From Nomascus leucogenys (taxonomy: Eukaryota > Chordata > Mammalia > Primates > Hylobatidae): a DNA stretch of 64,000 bases. This document shows, piece after piece, positions 1-11,887 of the stretch. The stretch is taken from positions 8,687,001 through 8,751,000 of the forward strand of contig NC_044391.1 of NCBI RefSeq assembly GCF_006542625.1. The letters are read 5' to 3'. Within the stretch, counting starts at the first letter, position 1. Each line of letters starts with the position of its first letter. Position numbers and translations under genes: made by a program. The notes under the pieces were generated by a model. That model was given only the letters and a program-made list of their open reading frames with translations. It had not been told where the DNA came from and searched no databases.

Positions 1-246
1 AGGAGTTCAAGACCAGCTTGGGCAACATAATGGGACCTCATCTCTACAAAAAAATAAAAAAGTTAGCCAGGCATAGTGGGGCATGCCTGTAGTCCCAGCT
101 ACTTGGGAGATTGAGGTGGGAGGATCACTTGAGCCCAAAAGGTAGAGGTTGCAGTGAGCTGAGATGACACCACTGCACTATAGCCTGGGCAACAGAGCAA
201 GACTCTGTCTCAGAAACAAACAAACAAACAAACAAACAAAAAAACA
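1..246 (+). mobile_element. Alu, cut by window start
   Basis: Sense Alu whose first ~60 bases lie outside the window. It shows the middle A-rich region, the right monomer and a tail of CAAA units (about 219-242). Divergence from the AluY consensus suggests an AluJ or old AluS copy. The tail has become a (CAAA)n microsatellite. Confidence 0.93.
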
Positions 247-314
247 CCTAGATTGCGAGATCATGAATAATTATCTGTAGGGGATTTTTTTCAGAGTTCA
301 CATACAAAAATTAA

Positions 315-619
315 GGGTGGTTATTACCAAAAAGACAAAAGATAACAATTGTTGATGAGGATGTGGAGCAAAGAGAACTCATGCACATTTTTGGTGGGAA
401 TGTAAATTAGTAGAGCCATTATGACAAACAGTATGGAGATTCCTCAAAATATTAAAAATAGAACTACCATATGATCCATCAATCCGAATACTAGGTATAT
501 ATCCAAAGGAAATGAAATCAGTGTGTCAAAGGGATATGTGCACTCGCATAGTCATTGTTCATAATAGCCAAGATATGGAATCAACCTAAGTATTCATCAA
601 TGGATAAATGGATAACAAA
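315..619 (+). mobile_element. L1M ORF2 3' end, first part
   Basis: Sense L1 matching the end of ORF2 (the stretch ending in 'tattcatcaatggataaatgg'-like sequence). It is split by the Alu at 620 and resumes at 910. Frames are broken, so it is a fossil with no coding capacity. Confidence 0.85.
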
Positions 620-909
620 GGCTGGGCATGGTGGCTCACACTTGTAATCCCAATACTTTGGGAGGTCAAGGGGCAGGATTGCTTGAGTTCAGGAGTTTGA
701 GACCAGCCTGGGCAACATGGTAAAACCTATCTCTACAAACATTAGCCTGACATGGTGGCCCACACCTGTAGTCTCAGCTACTCAGGGTGCTGAGGTGGGA
801 GGATCACTTGAGCCTGGGAGGTTGACGCTGCAGTGAACTGAGATTGCACCATTGCACTCTAGCCTGGGTGACAGAGTGAGACCCTGTCTCAAAAAAAAAA
901 AAAAAAAAA
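620..909 (+). mobile_element. Alu inserted in L1M
   Basis: Full-length sense Alu with both monomers and an A tail of about 19 at 891-909. It interrupts L1 sequence that reads across from 619 to 910. Many differences from consensus suggest AluJ or AluS. Confidence 0.93.
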
Positions 910-1441
910 TAGGGTAAAGAAAATGTGGAATATATACACAATAGAATACTATTCAGCTTTGAAAAAAAAAATGAACATACTGTCATTTGCAATAGCATGG
1001 ATTAACGTGGAGAACATTATCTTAAATGAAACAACCCAGATACAAAAAGACTACCACATGATCTTACTTATATGTGAAATCTTAAAAAGTTGAATTCATA
1101 AAAGCAGAAAGTAGAATTGTGGTTACCGGTGGCTTGCTGGGCACAGGGCGGTGGGGGGTGGGGCTGGGGGCTAGGTTGGTTCAAGGGGTACAAAATTCCA
1201 GTTAGGCATGAGGAATGAGTTCAGGAGATCTATTGTACTGTGTGGTGACTATAGCTAAATAACAATCTATCGTATACTTGAAAATCGCTAGGAGAATAGA
1301 TTTTACGTATTCTACCCACACAATCAGCGTGTGAGGTAATACATGTGTTAATTAGCTCAATTTAGCCATTCCACAATGTATACATATTTTAAAGAATAAT
1401 GTTGTACATGATAAATATATACAATTTTTATTTAAAAAACA
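910..1441 (+). mobile_element. L1M ORF2 end and 3' UTR, second part
   Basis: Continuation of the L1 split at 620. It runs through the last ORF2 segment into a 3' UTR ending with the 'acaatttttattt' terminus typical of L1MA/L1MB-age elements. The G-rich tract at 1139-1170 lies in the 3' UTR. Confidence 0.85.
1139..1170 (+). other. G-rich tract, potential G-quadruplex
   Basis: Five runs of three or more G lie within 32 bases, with loops of 4, 4, 1 and 2 bases. This satisfies the G3+N1-7 pattern on the + strand. L1 3' UTRs commonly carry a G-rich polypurine segment, so this is probably inherited from the L1. Confidence 0.6.
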
Positions 1442-1845
1442 AGTAATTTTTTTTTAAAGGCAAGAAATGTCTCAGAAAGGGAAGGTAGGCAGCAAATTGA
1501 TACATTTCAGGTTCATTGTTCAACTTTCTTTGCATCTGGAAGTTGAGTCCAATGGGTTTGGAATGTGGGAGATGTCTGACCCGCACTGCTGTTTGTAAAA
1601 AGAACTTGAGTGAGTCACTTCATCTCTCCTGAGGATATTAACAGCTGCCCTGACAGCATTGCTAGGTTGTTGGAGAGAGCAACTGAATTATCATGGTTAT
1701 CAAATCCTGTTGCAAGCTATAAAGTCCTCATTACTGTTAGTTATTGCTGTAATCAGACATCTTTTCTTTTAGAAAAGCATTTCAGGAATGCCTGCTTTTA
1801 GAAGATCACATTCTGCAGTTTGTTCCTCTATTTTTCACTACATTT
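1442..1845. other. unique sequence, no gene seen
   Basis: AT-rich non-repetitive DNA. A 63-codon open frame at 1610-1801 has no recognisable domain. Around 1605-1640 there is a weak resemblance to the central part of MIR, too weak to call. Confidence 0.5.
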
Positions 1846-1925
1846 TATTTAATGATACAGGTGTGTCAAATGTTTAGCATGGTGCCTGCCACAGGATCAC
1901 ACTGAATAATTTTATTAATTATTAC
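1846..1925 (+). mobile_element. MIR 3' fragment
   Basis: Resembles the last ~80 bases of MIR: the 'tagcatggtgcctgccacag' segment followed by an AT-rich end equivalent to the 'cactcaataaatgtta' terminus. Heavily decayed. Confidence 0.6.
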
Positions 1926-3239
1926 TTAATTTCTAGCAGAAGTCTTGGATTTGAAGAAGCAATTAAAGGAAAATATCTCACAGAAGGACAGAAGCTGCCG
2001 AGTCAGGGTCTGAAAAGCAGGGCTTCCTAGCTTTTCCTTGATGTCAAAGGCCATAATGATACCGAAGAGAGTTTGGAAGTCTAATTGCTGTTTTCATTCT
2101 AATTTTAGTTTTCGGTGATAATCCCTTTCATTTATACTATCTACTTATGTACTTATGTGCCAAGGTGATTGAAAGTGGCTCTCTGAGGACTGTGTTAAAT
2201 GTTCTGGGGTCACATCTAGGTTTGATGAGATGGAATGTCATGATCACTGCCTCCAGGAGGTAGTATTTGCCATCCCTAGCCTATCCTAGAAAGTTTATAA
2301 AATATTTTTGCTTCTATTTTTAAATCATACCCTCACTACCACCCTCTATATTTTCCAGGGGTTAGTTTTCCACTGTGATGTGAGGAAACTGAGATTGTGA
2401 CTCCTCTTTACCTCTGCATTTTTCTCACTAGACCATGCTGTGATGGTTTTGCCCATTCCTTCTCAGGTTTCAGCTTCTGTCTTGAAATCTAGCATGGAGC
2501 TGGATACATAATAGATGACCCATACATTTTTGCAGAATTAAACTTTAATGAATTAAAACTTCACTCCTAACCAAATGATAATGTTTAAAGATACATGTTT
2601 AAATGATACATGTTTAAAAGCTCAAACTTCAAAATGGAGCTGCTGGTACCTCCCTCATTCTTCCTAAATACCAGAGATTTCGGTCTCTGTAATGCATGTC
2701 ACTCCAATAGGTGGAAAGGGTGAACAGGGTCATTTAATGACCCGATACGGTTCTCAGATCATTTTTGTTAGAATGGCCATTGGACTAGGGAGGTGTCTAA
2801 AAACCATAAGGGCTGTGAACAGGATGCCAAAAACAAGCCAATAGCTGATGTGGCACACAATGGGAATAGGGAGAAAAAGGCTCAGTAGCTAGGCATTCTT
2901 GCTTCTTCCCAATCTACTTTTCTGACATTTGGGCTTTTTCTGTTTTGCCCATAGCTCACCTTAACCTTTTAATTTTCTTTGTGTGTGCCCAGCACAAGTT
3001 TACTTTCTAGATCCCATTTATTGACGTCTCTGGTTTATCTGCACATTTCACAATCTTTTCTAGCTGTTTAATAAAGGTCATGTTTATAGCTTTAGTATTG
3101 ATGGTTTGCCCAGTAGGCCAGCTGTCAGCTTCTGTAATGTCCAATAGAATCCCTTCCCATAAGACAAAGTCCTAAGATGTTACGCAGGAGTATCTGAGTT
3201 TTTATAGATCCAAATAATGACTTTTGATCTTCAAAATAT
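1926..3239. other. unique sequence, no gene seen
   Basis: About 1.3 kb of AT-rich non-coding DNA without a clear interspersed repeat. It holds a small tandem duplication at 2590-2619. No open frame looks coding. Confidence 0.5.
2590..2619 (+). repeat. 15-bp tandem duplication
   Basis: Two adjacent copies of GATACATGTTTAAA(T/A), at 2590-2604 and 2605-2619. They are preceded by a partial third unit ATGTTTAAA at 2581-2589. Confidence 0.85.
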
Positions 3240-3440
3240 ATCATACGGTAATAATAATAACTTACGACATTCCGATCATTGTTCCCAGCACTTTCTTAAT
3301 CTTGATACCAACCAAATGAGACAGGTACTTTTATTGTCCTACTTTTATAGATGAGAAAACAGAGGCACAGAAGTCAAGAAGCTGGTCCAAGTTCTCCTAG
3401 TGATTGCTGGAGTCAGTATGCTGTGCTACTTCCCATGTGT
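3240..3440 (-). mobile_element. MIR, antisense
   Basis: Contains the reverse complement of the conserved MIR core ('gatgagaaaacagaggcaca' at about 3351) and flanking 3' sequence, with a short TAA microsatellite at its left edge. Ancient tRNA-derived SINE. Confidence 0.8.
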
Positions 3441-4179
3441 GCTATGTGTAACACTTATGGGTCAGGCCCTGTGGTAGCTAGCGGGCTTTTGCAGTGAGCA
3501 AGACAGTTTTTACCCTCTTGAGTTCAAGAGTTCCCTCAGAGAACCCTCTGCCCTCATTCCTACCATTCATGCCTTAATGGAGACAATGCTTTTAAATGAA
3601 GCATTTGTGTAAAAATTTCACAGCCCCAAGTTAACTTTCTATAGTTTGGTTTAATTGCTCTATCTAGGTGCGTTTCAGACCCCTATGAAAACCAAACTTG
3701 CATCCCCAGGAACCTTTGATCTCTTGGGCTAGAGGAAAAAATAACAACAAAAAGTTCCTTTGGGAGGAAGAGAATTAACAATAGATTGAAGCTTCTTAAA
3801 GCAATGAATTGACACCTGTGAATGAAAACCAGATGTTGAAATCTCTGGGAAAAAAAAGATATGTAAATGTATACAGGGTATATAATGAACCTTAAGAGCA
3901 TAGATAATAGTAAAATGTAGTAAGATAGTTAGGAAGTGATGACTTTTGAGTATTTATTCTTGTTTTTAATGTAATTTTTTAAACATATAAGTACATATAA
4001 TTTAATTATTAATAATGACCATTTAACAGCCAGCTCACAAAATTTCTGAAAACTTAACAGTTGGCTTTTGAGACCCAGTGGGAGCCGTCTGACACCAGTT
4101 TATTTATGTACACAAAGAAGTTCAATTAACATTAGCCCTGAAGACTCATATCACTCAGCTCCACCTCTTCACCTGGGGT
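3441..4179. other. unique sequence, no gene seen
   Basis: Non-repetitive AT-rich DNA with a run of A/T-only sequence near 3960-4020. Nothing recognisable as gene or regulatory element. Confidence 0.5.
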
Positions 4180-4310
4180 TTGGAGGCAGCTACACTTGAG
4201 CTCTAACTCTCACTCTATATTTTATTAAAACTGCGACATTAGGCAAATTACTGTTTCTAAGCCTCCTTTTATTATCTGTAAATATAATAATAATAATAAT
4301 TGTGAACAAT
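4180..4310 (+). mobile_element. MIR, sense
   Basis: Matches the central MIR core ('gacattaggcaaattact...ctaagcctcc') on the + strand and ends in a short TAA run near 4286-4300. It abuts a second MIR in the opposite orientation. Confidence 0.65.
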
Positions 4311-4505
4311 TATCTTGTGCCAAACACAGTTGTAATTCAATGAATTTCTCAACAGGGAGATACTGTAATTCCTCATTTTACAGCTGTGGAAATAGAGGAG
4401 TAGAGAGGGTAGATAGCTTGCCCCACTGAGAAGTGAAAGAGGTGTTATGTGAACAAGCATTTTGGTCCTAAAACATGCCGTTCTAACCATCTCAATATAC
4501 TGCCT
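4311..4505 (-). mobile_element. MIR, antisense
   Basis: Reverse-complement MIR: 'ctcattttacagctgtggaa' at about 4372 is the conserved core, followed by the 5' part ending near 'aatatactgcc'. It forms a convergent MIR pair with its left neighbour. Confidence 0.7.
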
Positions 4506-4657
4506 ATGTTATCAGTTATGAAGATGAAATGACATAGCATATTTAATATGACTGGCTTAGTGAATTCTCTTCAGTTCTCTTTTCCTTCTTCCTATTTAGA
4601 AAATAAGATTAGGACCACAAGGTTTGGGAATGTGTCAGAAAAAGGGAACACTGCAAT

Positions 4658-4815
4658 CTAGTGATGGTCTTAATCATGGTGGCACAGAAAAATCCCCTGG
4701 GGCGCTTTTCAAAACATAGATGCCTTGGCCACACCCCCTACTAATTACCATAAATCAGAACTCTAGGAGTTTGGGGCATGGGTATTAGTGTTTTTTAAAA
4801 GCTTCCCAGGTGATT
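4658..4815 (+). mobile_element. MER5-group hAT-Charlie element
   Basis: Non-autonomous DNA transposon fossil: 'aatcccctggggcgcttttc' at the left, the internal 'ccataaatcagaactctagg' segment, and 'cccaggtgatt' at the right, in the order of the MER5 group consensus. Outer terminal inverted repeats are decayed. Confidence 0.7.
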
Positions 4816-5164
4816 AAAAGGTGGTTTTCTACTTTTAGAATTCTTGATAATGGTACTTCCTTACTCCTGTTTGCTGATCTTTTCCTTTTTTCTTATAAAC
4901 ACAGTAAGAAATACCACACAGAGAAGAGGTCCACATTAGGGACCACCTTAATCCAAACAGAAAAATTGATTTGGATTTCCTTAACAAGTTACTACAAAGC
5001 TTATAGGTTTGTTAGTGGAAGTTCCACTTTATGGAGGCAGATTCCTGCTGATGTAGAAATATGTAACCTCATTCTACAGTGAGCTGCAGTCATCATGTAG
5101 GATCTTACAATGGGTTAGTTTTGCCTATCATTTAATGATTTGTGTGCTTCGTCCCCATATTTAG
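4816..5164. other. unique sequence, no gene seen
   Basis: A 90-codon open frame at 4810-5082 starts inside the MER5 fossil and has no recognisable domain. I treat it as a chance frame. Confidence 0.5.
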
Positions 5165-5640
5165 TTGTATAATTTAAAAGTTATTGTGAAATTTACATAT
5201 CATAAAATTAATAATTTTAAAATGAACAACTTAGTAGCTAAGTATGTATTCACAGTGTTATGCAACCACCGCCTCTATTTCCAAAATATTTTCATCACCT
5301 CAAAAGGAAATTGCATACCCATTAAGCAGTTACTCCCTATTTTCCCTGGTCACTTCTCTCCTTCCCTTAGCTCCCAGAAACCACCAAACTGCTTTCTGTT
5401 TCTAAGAATTTGCCAATTAGGATATTTCACACAAATGGGAATTGTACCATATATGACCTCTTGTATTTTGCTTCTTTTAGTTAGCATAACGTTTTCCAAG
5501 TTCATTCACATTGTACCATGTGTCAGTAGTTCATTCCTTTTTATGGCTGAACAATATTCTCTTGTATATCCATGTCAAAATTTGCCCATCCATTCATCTG
5601 CTGCTGGACACTTCGGTAGTATTTTGTTGAAAACTTTTTT
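5165..5640 (-). mobile_element. L1M 3' end, antisense
   Basis: Reverse complement of the 3' UTR and ORF2 end of an old L1M. Landmarks are the 'caccgcctctatttcc' and 'ttcctttttatggctgaaca' segments. The 163-codon + strand frame at 5165-5656 is antisense to this L1 and is not a gene. Confidence 0.85.
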
Positions 5641-6447
5641 TCATTTATATTCATGAGCAATATTGGTCTGAAGTTTTCATATAGTGTTCTGTCTGGCTTT
5701 GGTTCAGAGTATTCCTAGCTTCATAGAATGAGTTAGGAAGTATTTCTTCTGCTGCTGTTTCTTGAAAGAGGTTGTAAGGATTGGTGTTAATTCATCTAAA
5801 TGTTAAATTCTTTTAAATGTTTTCAAGCCACATGGTCCTGAGCTTTTCTTTGATGGGTGGTTTTTGATTCCTGACTTAATCTCTTTACTTGTGAGAGACC
5901 TGTTGAGATTTTCTATTTCTTCTTTAGTCAGTTTTGGCAGTTTTTGTGTTTCTAGGAATTTGTTCATTTTATCTATGTTATTCAATTTGTTGGTACACAA
6001 TTATTTATAGTATTCTCTTATAATCATTTTTATTTCTCTAAGATTGAGAAATAAAGCTTAGAGAAATAAAAGTGGGATAAATAAATGAAATAATAATGTT
6101 CATAAATAACACATAATATTTATATTATTATAAATAATTATATAATAATATTTATGTAATAATGTTCATGTATAATAGTGTTTATAGTGTTTCATGTTAT
6201 AAAATATAATATTCCCACTTTCATTTATGATTCTTGTGTATTTTTTACCCTTTTTTCTTAGTCTAGCTAAAGGTTTGTTAGTTTTGTTGATATTTTCAAA
6301 GAACCAATTTCTTGTTTCATTAACTGTTGTTTTTCTAATCTCCATTTCATTTATCTCTGCTGTAATCTTTATTATTTCCTTCACTCTGTTAGCTCTGCAC
6401 TTAGTTTTCTGGGCACTTCAGTTTTTTGGTTTAAAACTGGGCATATA
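5641..6447 (-). pseudogene. L1 ORF2 relic, antisense, interrupted
   Basis: Two minus-strand frames encode pieces of L1 ORF2: 6166-6384 has the segment between endonuclease and reverse transcriptase (NWFFENINK, KPLARLRKK) and 5803-6000 the start of the RT region (KFLETQKLPKLTKEE, PSKKSSGPCG). They are in the right order on the minus strand but are split by A/T-rich DNA at 6040-6225. No catalytic domain survives and start and stop are lost. Expression is not expected. Confidence 0.8.
6040..6225. repeat. AT-rich low-complexity insertion in L1
   Basis: About 185 bases of almost pure A/T with repeated 'ataataat' and 'gttcat' units. It lies between two segments of the same L1 ORF2, so it expanded or inserted after the L1 did. 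Confidence 0.7.
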
Positions 6448-6747
6448 GGCCAGGTGCAGTGGCTCATGCCTGTAATCCCAGCACTTTGGGAGGCCGAGGT
6501 GGGTGGATCATGAGGTCAGGAGATTGAGACTATCCTGGCTAACACGGTGAAACCCTGTCTCCACTAGAAATACCAAAAATTAGCTGGGCACGGTGGTGGG
6601 TGCCTGTAGTCCCAGCTACTCGGGAGGCTGAGGCAGGAGAATGGCATGAACCTGGAAGGCAGAGCTTGCAATGAGCTGAGATCGCACCACTGCACTCTAG
6701 CCTGGGTGACAGAGTGAGACTCCGTCTCAAAAAAAAACACACACAAA
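6448..6747 (+). mobile_element. AluY-like insertion with perfect TSD
   Basis: Full-length sense Alu flanked by the 15-bp duplication AAAACTGGGCATATA at 6433-6447 and 6748-6762. The tail is A-rich with ACAC units. It is inserted in the antisense L1M. Confidence 0.95.
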
Positions 6748-6762
6748 AAAACTGGGCATATA

Positions 6763-7810
6763 AAATATGATAACGTATTAAATCTAGAAATAAGATTTTT
6801 CCTTCTCCTCTGGGTTTACTTTTCTCCCTTGCTATAGCATGTAGCTATTTGTTTAATGACTTTTTGAACTAATTTTTTAATGTAGTATTCTTTTTCATGT
6901 GTGTTCTCTGAGGTCTCTGTTCCTTTAGCCTTTGTTCAGCTAGTGTCTTGATAGAGAATAACTTCAATAACAGAAGACGAAAGAGAAGAAACAAAAGAAA
7001 AACTAAAAAATTTAAAAATCAAGAAAAACAAAACAAAAAACCTCTCCTAATGTTTACAGATTGGATCTTTGCTGACAAACTTCTTCAACACTTTGCTAGG
7101 CTATTTTTAAGCTCTGTCTTAGCCTTCACTTCCTGTTTGCATTGATCTTAGAGATCATCTAGAGCTGAAAGAATAAGTTTTTGTTAGTGAGCATGTGCAT
7201 GGATTTTTAAAAATTCTTCGGTGTACATGAATGCTATACATGTCCTATTTCCCAAGGAAACTCTTCAGCTTTTCTGCCTGAGCTTTGGGTACTCTACTAT
7301 ATGCCCCAAATATAATCTTTTTGTCTTAGGTAGCTGTGGGTTGTTTGTTTACCTTACATTATTTTCAAGGAATCTCTGCTGCATTTCTCCTCTGAATGAG
7401 TCCTCAGTTAGAGAAACAAAGTAAGGTGCTTTGCGTTATTCCCCAAGGGATTACCCATACAGGTTATAGCAAATGTAGTTTTTTGCGAATAAGATTGTCT
7501 TTGCTTCCTCTGGAACCAAGGACCAGGGTTGCCTACTGGGGAAGCTACCTGCAGTTTTGAAGACTGCTGTCAAGCCAAGGAGAGAGTTGGAGCAGGGGCA
7601 AATACAAACATCACATACTTTTCTTACTGTTTTTAAGGCTCCTTAATCTTTTATTTTTAATTTTTTGGTTGCAGCATTTTCTTGGTTGCTATCAACCTGC
7701 CTATTTTCAAGAGTTTTGTTAGAGTTGATTCTGACAGTTTTGCTTGATTTTGGATATTTCTGTGGGAACACAAGCTCTTGGAGCTGCCTACTCCATCATC
7801 TTCACTGATG
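6763..7810 (-). mobile_element. L1M 5' region, antisense
   Basis: Resembles an L1M 5' UTR in reverse complement: the 'gtctctgttcctttagc' segment near 6912 and the end 'gagctgcctactccatcatc' near 7780. Similar sequence recurs at 25690-26610 and 62650-63480, supporting one family. ORF1 and most of ORF2 are missing between here and 6447, so the element is internally deleted. The right end is approximate. Confidence 0.6.
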
Positions 7811-9392
7811 TCACTTGCAGTTTACTTTCAGGGCTTTAGTTATCCACATGGTATAATGTGCTCTGTCTGTTGAATTACCTATTTACCTTTTTTCTCTTAT
7901 TTAATTATTTGTGTATATTTATTTTAGAGTATAGGTACTCTAAGTCTTCTCTTTACTTCATGAAATCTACCACCTCCATAAAAAAAGATGCATTCAAAGT
8001 AGACTTGATAAATACTTAATTTTAAAAAATTTTCTTTCACATAGTTTCAGATTTAATAAAGCAAAAAGGTAATTTCAGAAAGAATCTTTTTACAAGTTTT
8101 GAAAAATTCTGGCTGCTGAAAATAAAATTGAATTATTGGCAAAGGCAGGAACTTTGAATAGAATAAATATAAACTTTTGTGAAGTTAAAACACATTGTTT
8201 TGTTGAATATTCTTTATAAGAAACAATTACCATAGAGTCTTCAAGACCTTATTATTAGAGATAAATGGAAATTAATTTATCTCAGCTATTTTGAAAATAT
8301 GATTTTAAACTTTAATATTAGGTAGACTGCTGCTCAATAGTTTACAAACAGAGGAGGTAAGAAATAATTTTGGAGAAAATATTAATGTATGAGTTATAAT
8401 TGAATTCTCATGTTATATAGTCTCTTTTAATAATTAGAAAGCAGTTAATGGAAGAAAAAAGCATGTTCTCATTAATAAATATAAAAAAGCATTTAAGTTA
8501 AATAAAAGAAAAAGGTAGCTTTTGATGAAACTTCAGTCTGAATTGTCCAAATAGACTGAAAGGACTTTAAGGGCAAAATTTTGTTTAGGTTTGGGAATAC
8601 CAAAATTTAGGATAAAATATTTCTTTTATCCTAACTTCTTTTTTTGTTTTGTTTTGTTTTAAGAGAAGAAAAAATTTACATAGACTCTTTGTATACCAGT
8701 GAGAGGAAGTATAGCATAGAAGGCCATCTAAAGGATGAAATTCCCATAAGGAGTTTTCTGAACCACTTATATCAACTGGCCAGAACTTAGTTTTAATTAA
8801 ATTTGCAGGGCTAGGGGTGGCGGCAGGACAATAGCCTGTTTTAAGGATAGAGAGCCAGCTTTAACTTTAACTTTGAATTTCCTGGCTCCAATCCACTGGT
8901 GTCACTACTTCAGTGTTATTTAAATGCAAGATTTTCCATTTAATTTCCTTTTAAGGGAGATAAAAACCACAGTTTCTTTTTCAGAAAACTGCCAAAGAGT
9001 CTCCCTGTGCTTTATTAAGTAATGATTGCATTTGCAGTAGAGAAATGCAATCTAAGTGGTAGCACATTAAAACATTATAGTGTAAATGTGCAGATGAAAA
9101 TACTAAAAATTAAATAATTATTATTCATAGCAGTGAATTCAGTTATATATTTTTTGAACTCAGTGGAAAATTGTTTATACAATAGACTTAGGATATTAAA
9201 ATTAAGTATAAAAATTTGATTTATTTTTCTAAGACAGACAATACCAAAAGTCTTTTTTCCCTTTTATGCCTTGTATTAATTATGTTTGCTCCTATATTTT
9301 GTGACTTTGAGCAATTTATACTTCATTATACTTAATATAGAAAAATTTTAGGCCAACTTAATTTTTTGTAAGTTTTAGAGATAATAACTTTT
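7811..9392. other. unique sequence, no gene seen
   Basis: About 1.6 kb of AT-rich DNA with no repeat I recognise and no plausible reading frame. The part at about 8800-9060 is less AT-rich and is a reasonable place to look for conserved non-coding DNA. Confidence 0.5.
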
Positions 9393-9693
9393 GCCAGGTG
9401 TGGTGGCTCATGCCTGTGATCCCAGCGTAGGCTGAGGTGGGAGGATCACTTGAGGCCAGGAGTTTGAGACCAGCTTAGGCAACACAGCAAGACCCCATCT
9501 CTATAAGAAATTTTTAAAAATTAGCAGGATGTGGTGGTGTGTGCCTATAGTCTTAGCTACTCAGGAGGCTGAGATAGAGGATCCCTTGAATGAATCCAGG
9601 AGTTCAAAGCTGCAGTGAGTCATGATCATGCTATTGCACTCCACGCTGAGTGACAGAGTAAGACACCATCTCTAACAACAAAAAAAAAGAAGA
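9393..9693 (+). mobile_element. Alu (old, AluJ-like)
   Basis: Sense Alu with many substitutions and a small deletion in the left monomer (the usual 'cactttgggag' stretch is shortened to 'gtagg'). A short duplication ATAATAACT is recognisable at 9381-9389 and 9695-9703. Confidence 0.93.
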
Positions 9694-9703
9694 AATAATA
9701 ACT

Positions 9704-10019
9704 GTGATCATATTTTGTTTGTATCCATTTGAATATCTGCCTTTTTATTTTTAGTAATAGAGATTTCAAAATATAGATTATTTTCTAATAGTTGACCTCA
9801 ATTTACATACTCGAATAGTGAGCACTTACTATATTAAAATTATTAGAAATCAAGTGAAGGAATTAACTAAAGTGACTTTTAAAATCTACCTGATATTTCT
9901 GTGTTTATGATATGTTTTAAAGAGGCCATTGCCAGATTGCCTTCCATGAAAGCTGTTTGTGCCTAGGTTCTCTCTTCCATGATTGCTCTTTTCTTTTCTT
10001 TTACTTTTTTTTTTTGAAG
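9704..10019. other. unique sequence, no gene seen
   Basis: AT-rich non-repetitive DNA ending in a pyrimidine-rich run at 9988-10015. Nothing recognisable. Confidence 0.5.
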
Positions 10020-10345
10020 AATGGGAATTCTTAGCTCAGGCATCAATTACTCAAGTGCCTTTTCTGACCTCCCTTACCACATTAGCTCCCCTCAACCCCT
10101 CAGTATGTTCTCATAACATTATCCCTCTCCTCCCCAGCATTCATAACAGTTTCCAGTTTGAATTCTTTGTGATTATTTGGTTAGTGTCCGTTTCCTTGAC
10201 CACGTTTTCCTGGTCCATGAGGGCAGGGACCTTGCCTGATTTTGCTTATCATCATAATTCTTGAGCCCTGCATAGGCTTGATCCAGAATCAGATTCCAGT
10301 GAGTGCTTGTGTGTTGTATGAACACTGTACTCGGAAGTAACACAA
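10020..10345 (+). mobile_element. L2 3' end
   Basis: Sense LINE-2 end. The diagnostic 'tccatgagggcagggacctt' block is at about 10215, preceded by the 'acattagctcccctcaaccc' segment and followed by a decayed 'caataaatatttgttgaatg' equivalent. The open frame at 9983-10264 lies in this repeat and is not a gene. Confidence 0.85.
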
Positions 10346-10649
10346 CGTGCTGTCCTATTTTATGCTGATAAATGAACTTCGAATAATTTTACTAGAAAAA
10401 ACATTTATTATATGTATGCAAAATAAGTCTTAATTAGGAACATTAATACAGATATCCTAAATAAAATATTAGCAAATTATATCTAGTAGTGAGCATATCA
10501 AAATAATAATACAGAGAGTAATACTAAGACTGTTTCAAGACCAGTAAACGAAATAATGACTGTAACATGGGAATAAAATATAGTTTGGAGATTTGATAGA
10601 AAATGTCCATATAAAGTCTTTTGTGCCTTGTGTCTTTTTAGTGGTATAT

Positions 10650-10689
10650 TTTTGGTTAAATATAACCAAAAAACAGTTATATTTAACCA
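10650..10689. repeat. overlapping hairpin-forming inverted repeats
   Basis: A 9+9 bp hairpin (TTTTGGTTA / TAACCAAAA, 4-base loop) at 10650-10671 overlaps a second with 14-bp arms at 10653-10666 and 10676-10689 and a 9-base loop. A further TTGGTTAAA follows at about 10696. Confidence 0.7.
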
Positions 10690-11887
10690 GTTTTCTTGGT
10701 TAAAAATGATCGTATTCTAAATATATTAAAGAAGGGATATGTATTAAATTGTTTCTTTGCTTTTCTGATTCAGTTCCTCCCACCATTACCCCCAGCTCTC
10801 AGCCTTCCATCTCCCCATTCCTTTATTTCTTAGTTATGGTAGACTTCCAGACTTCTGATAACACATTCCTGTTTTTTTTGGAGAGTTCCACTAGGCATTT
10901 CTCCACTTGGCTATCTACTTAGGCTTTAAAAAAGTTTCTATCCTTGGATTTGTTTTCATCTAGTTCATATCCAGGCAGAAAAAGATGTGATCAAAAGATT
11001 TCATTGGTTCTATTTGCTGTGTCTTCTTTCCTGGTCTTGCCTTATTCTACCATGGCTTTATAACTGTGTGTCCCCGTGTGGTTTGTTTTGAAGCTTTCTC
11101 CTCCCTGGGGCATACTGTCAAAATTCATTTATAGTCACCCACACTTAGATTTACTTTTGTAAGTCTTCAGATATTTTGCCATTCCAAACACTCCCTTAAA
11201 CCTACTAAAGACTCTCTATAGACTCTAAGGGACACATGGGAGAAACATCACTGGTATACTCTTCTTGACAGATATGTAGGTGAAAGACAAGAAAATAAAT
11301 CAGCAAGTGGCAGTTCCTCTTTCAGCAGCCCTGCTTTCTCAGACTTTCCAAACTACCAAAATGAAAAACTACAGAGGAAATATTTAGTGCCCTTGCTTTT
11401 CCATGTGATTATATATCTGGTAAAATTTGGCATATATAATATGTATATTTAATTTCCCTCCTATTTTTAAATATGAGATGAAATATAATACATTTGAATT
11501 ATGATAACATTAAGAGGTTATTTAGACCAAAATAGGTTGTATTATTTACAAAAATAATGGCAAATGTTATGAATTGTCTCTAGTATTTTTTTTAACGTGT
11601 GTTTTAAAATTGAATTGGTTGGGAGACTATTTGAATGTGCTTTACTTATGTGGAAAATATCATCGTTTACTATTTTTCTGCAGATCCCTCACTCTAGTCC
11701 CTATACACATAAACACCAAATAATTTGCTTCCATTGAGTTAGCATAAAAATCACCAGGGCTTCAGAATAAATACCCTTAAAGTAATGCCTCAGAATGTGC
11801 CTTTTTGTGGAAAAGGTTAATCTAGCCTATTATTGGCATCATTAGAAAATCTTGAAAATAGAAGTTCACAGTTTCTATGTGAAGTAC

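Noticed and set aside
5165..5656. 163-codon open frame, the longest in the window
   Set aside because: It is antisense to the L1M 3' end and no protein family is recognisable.
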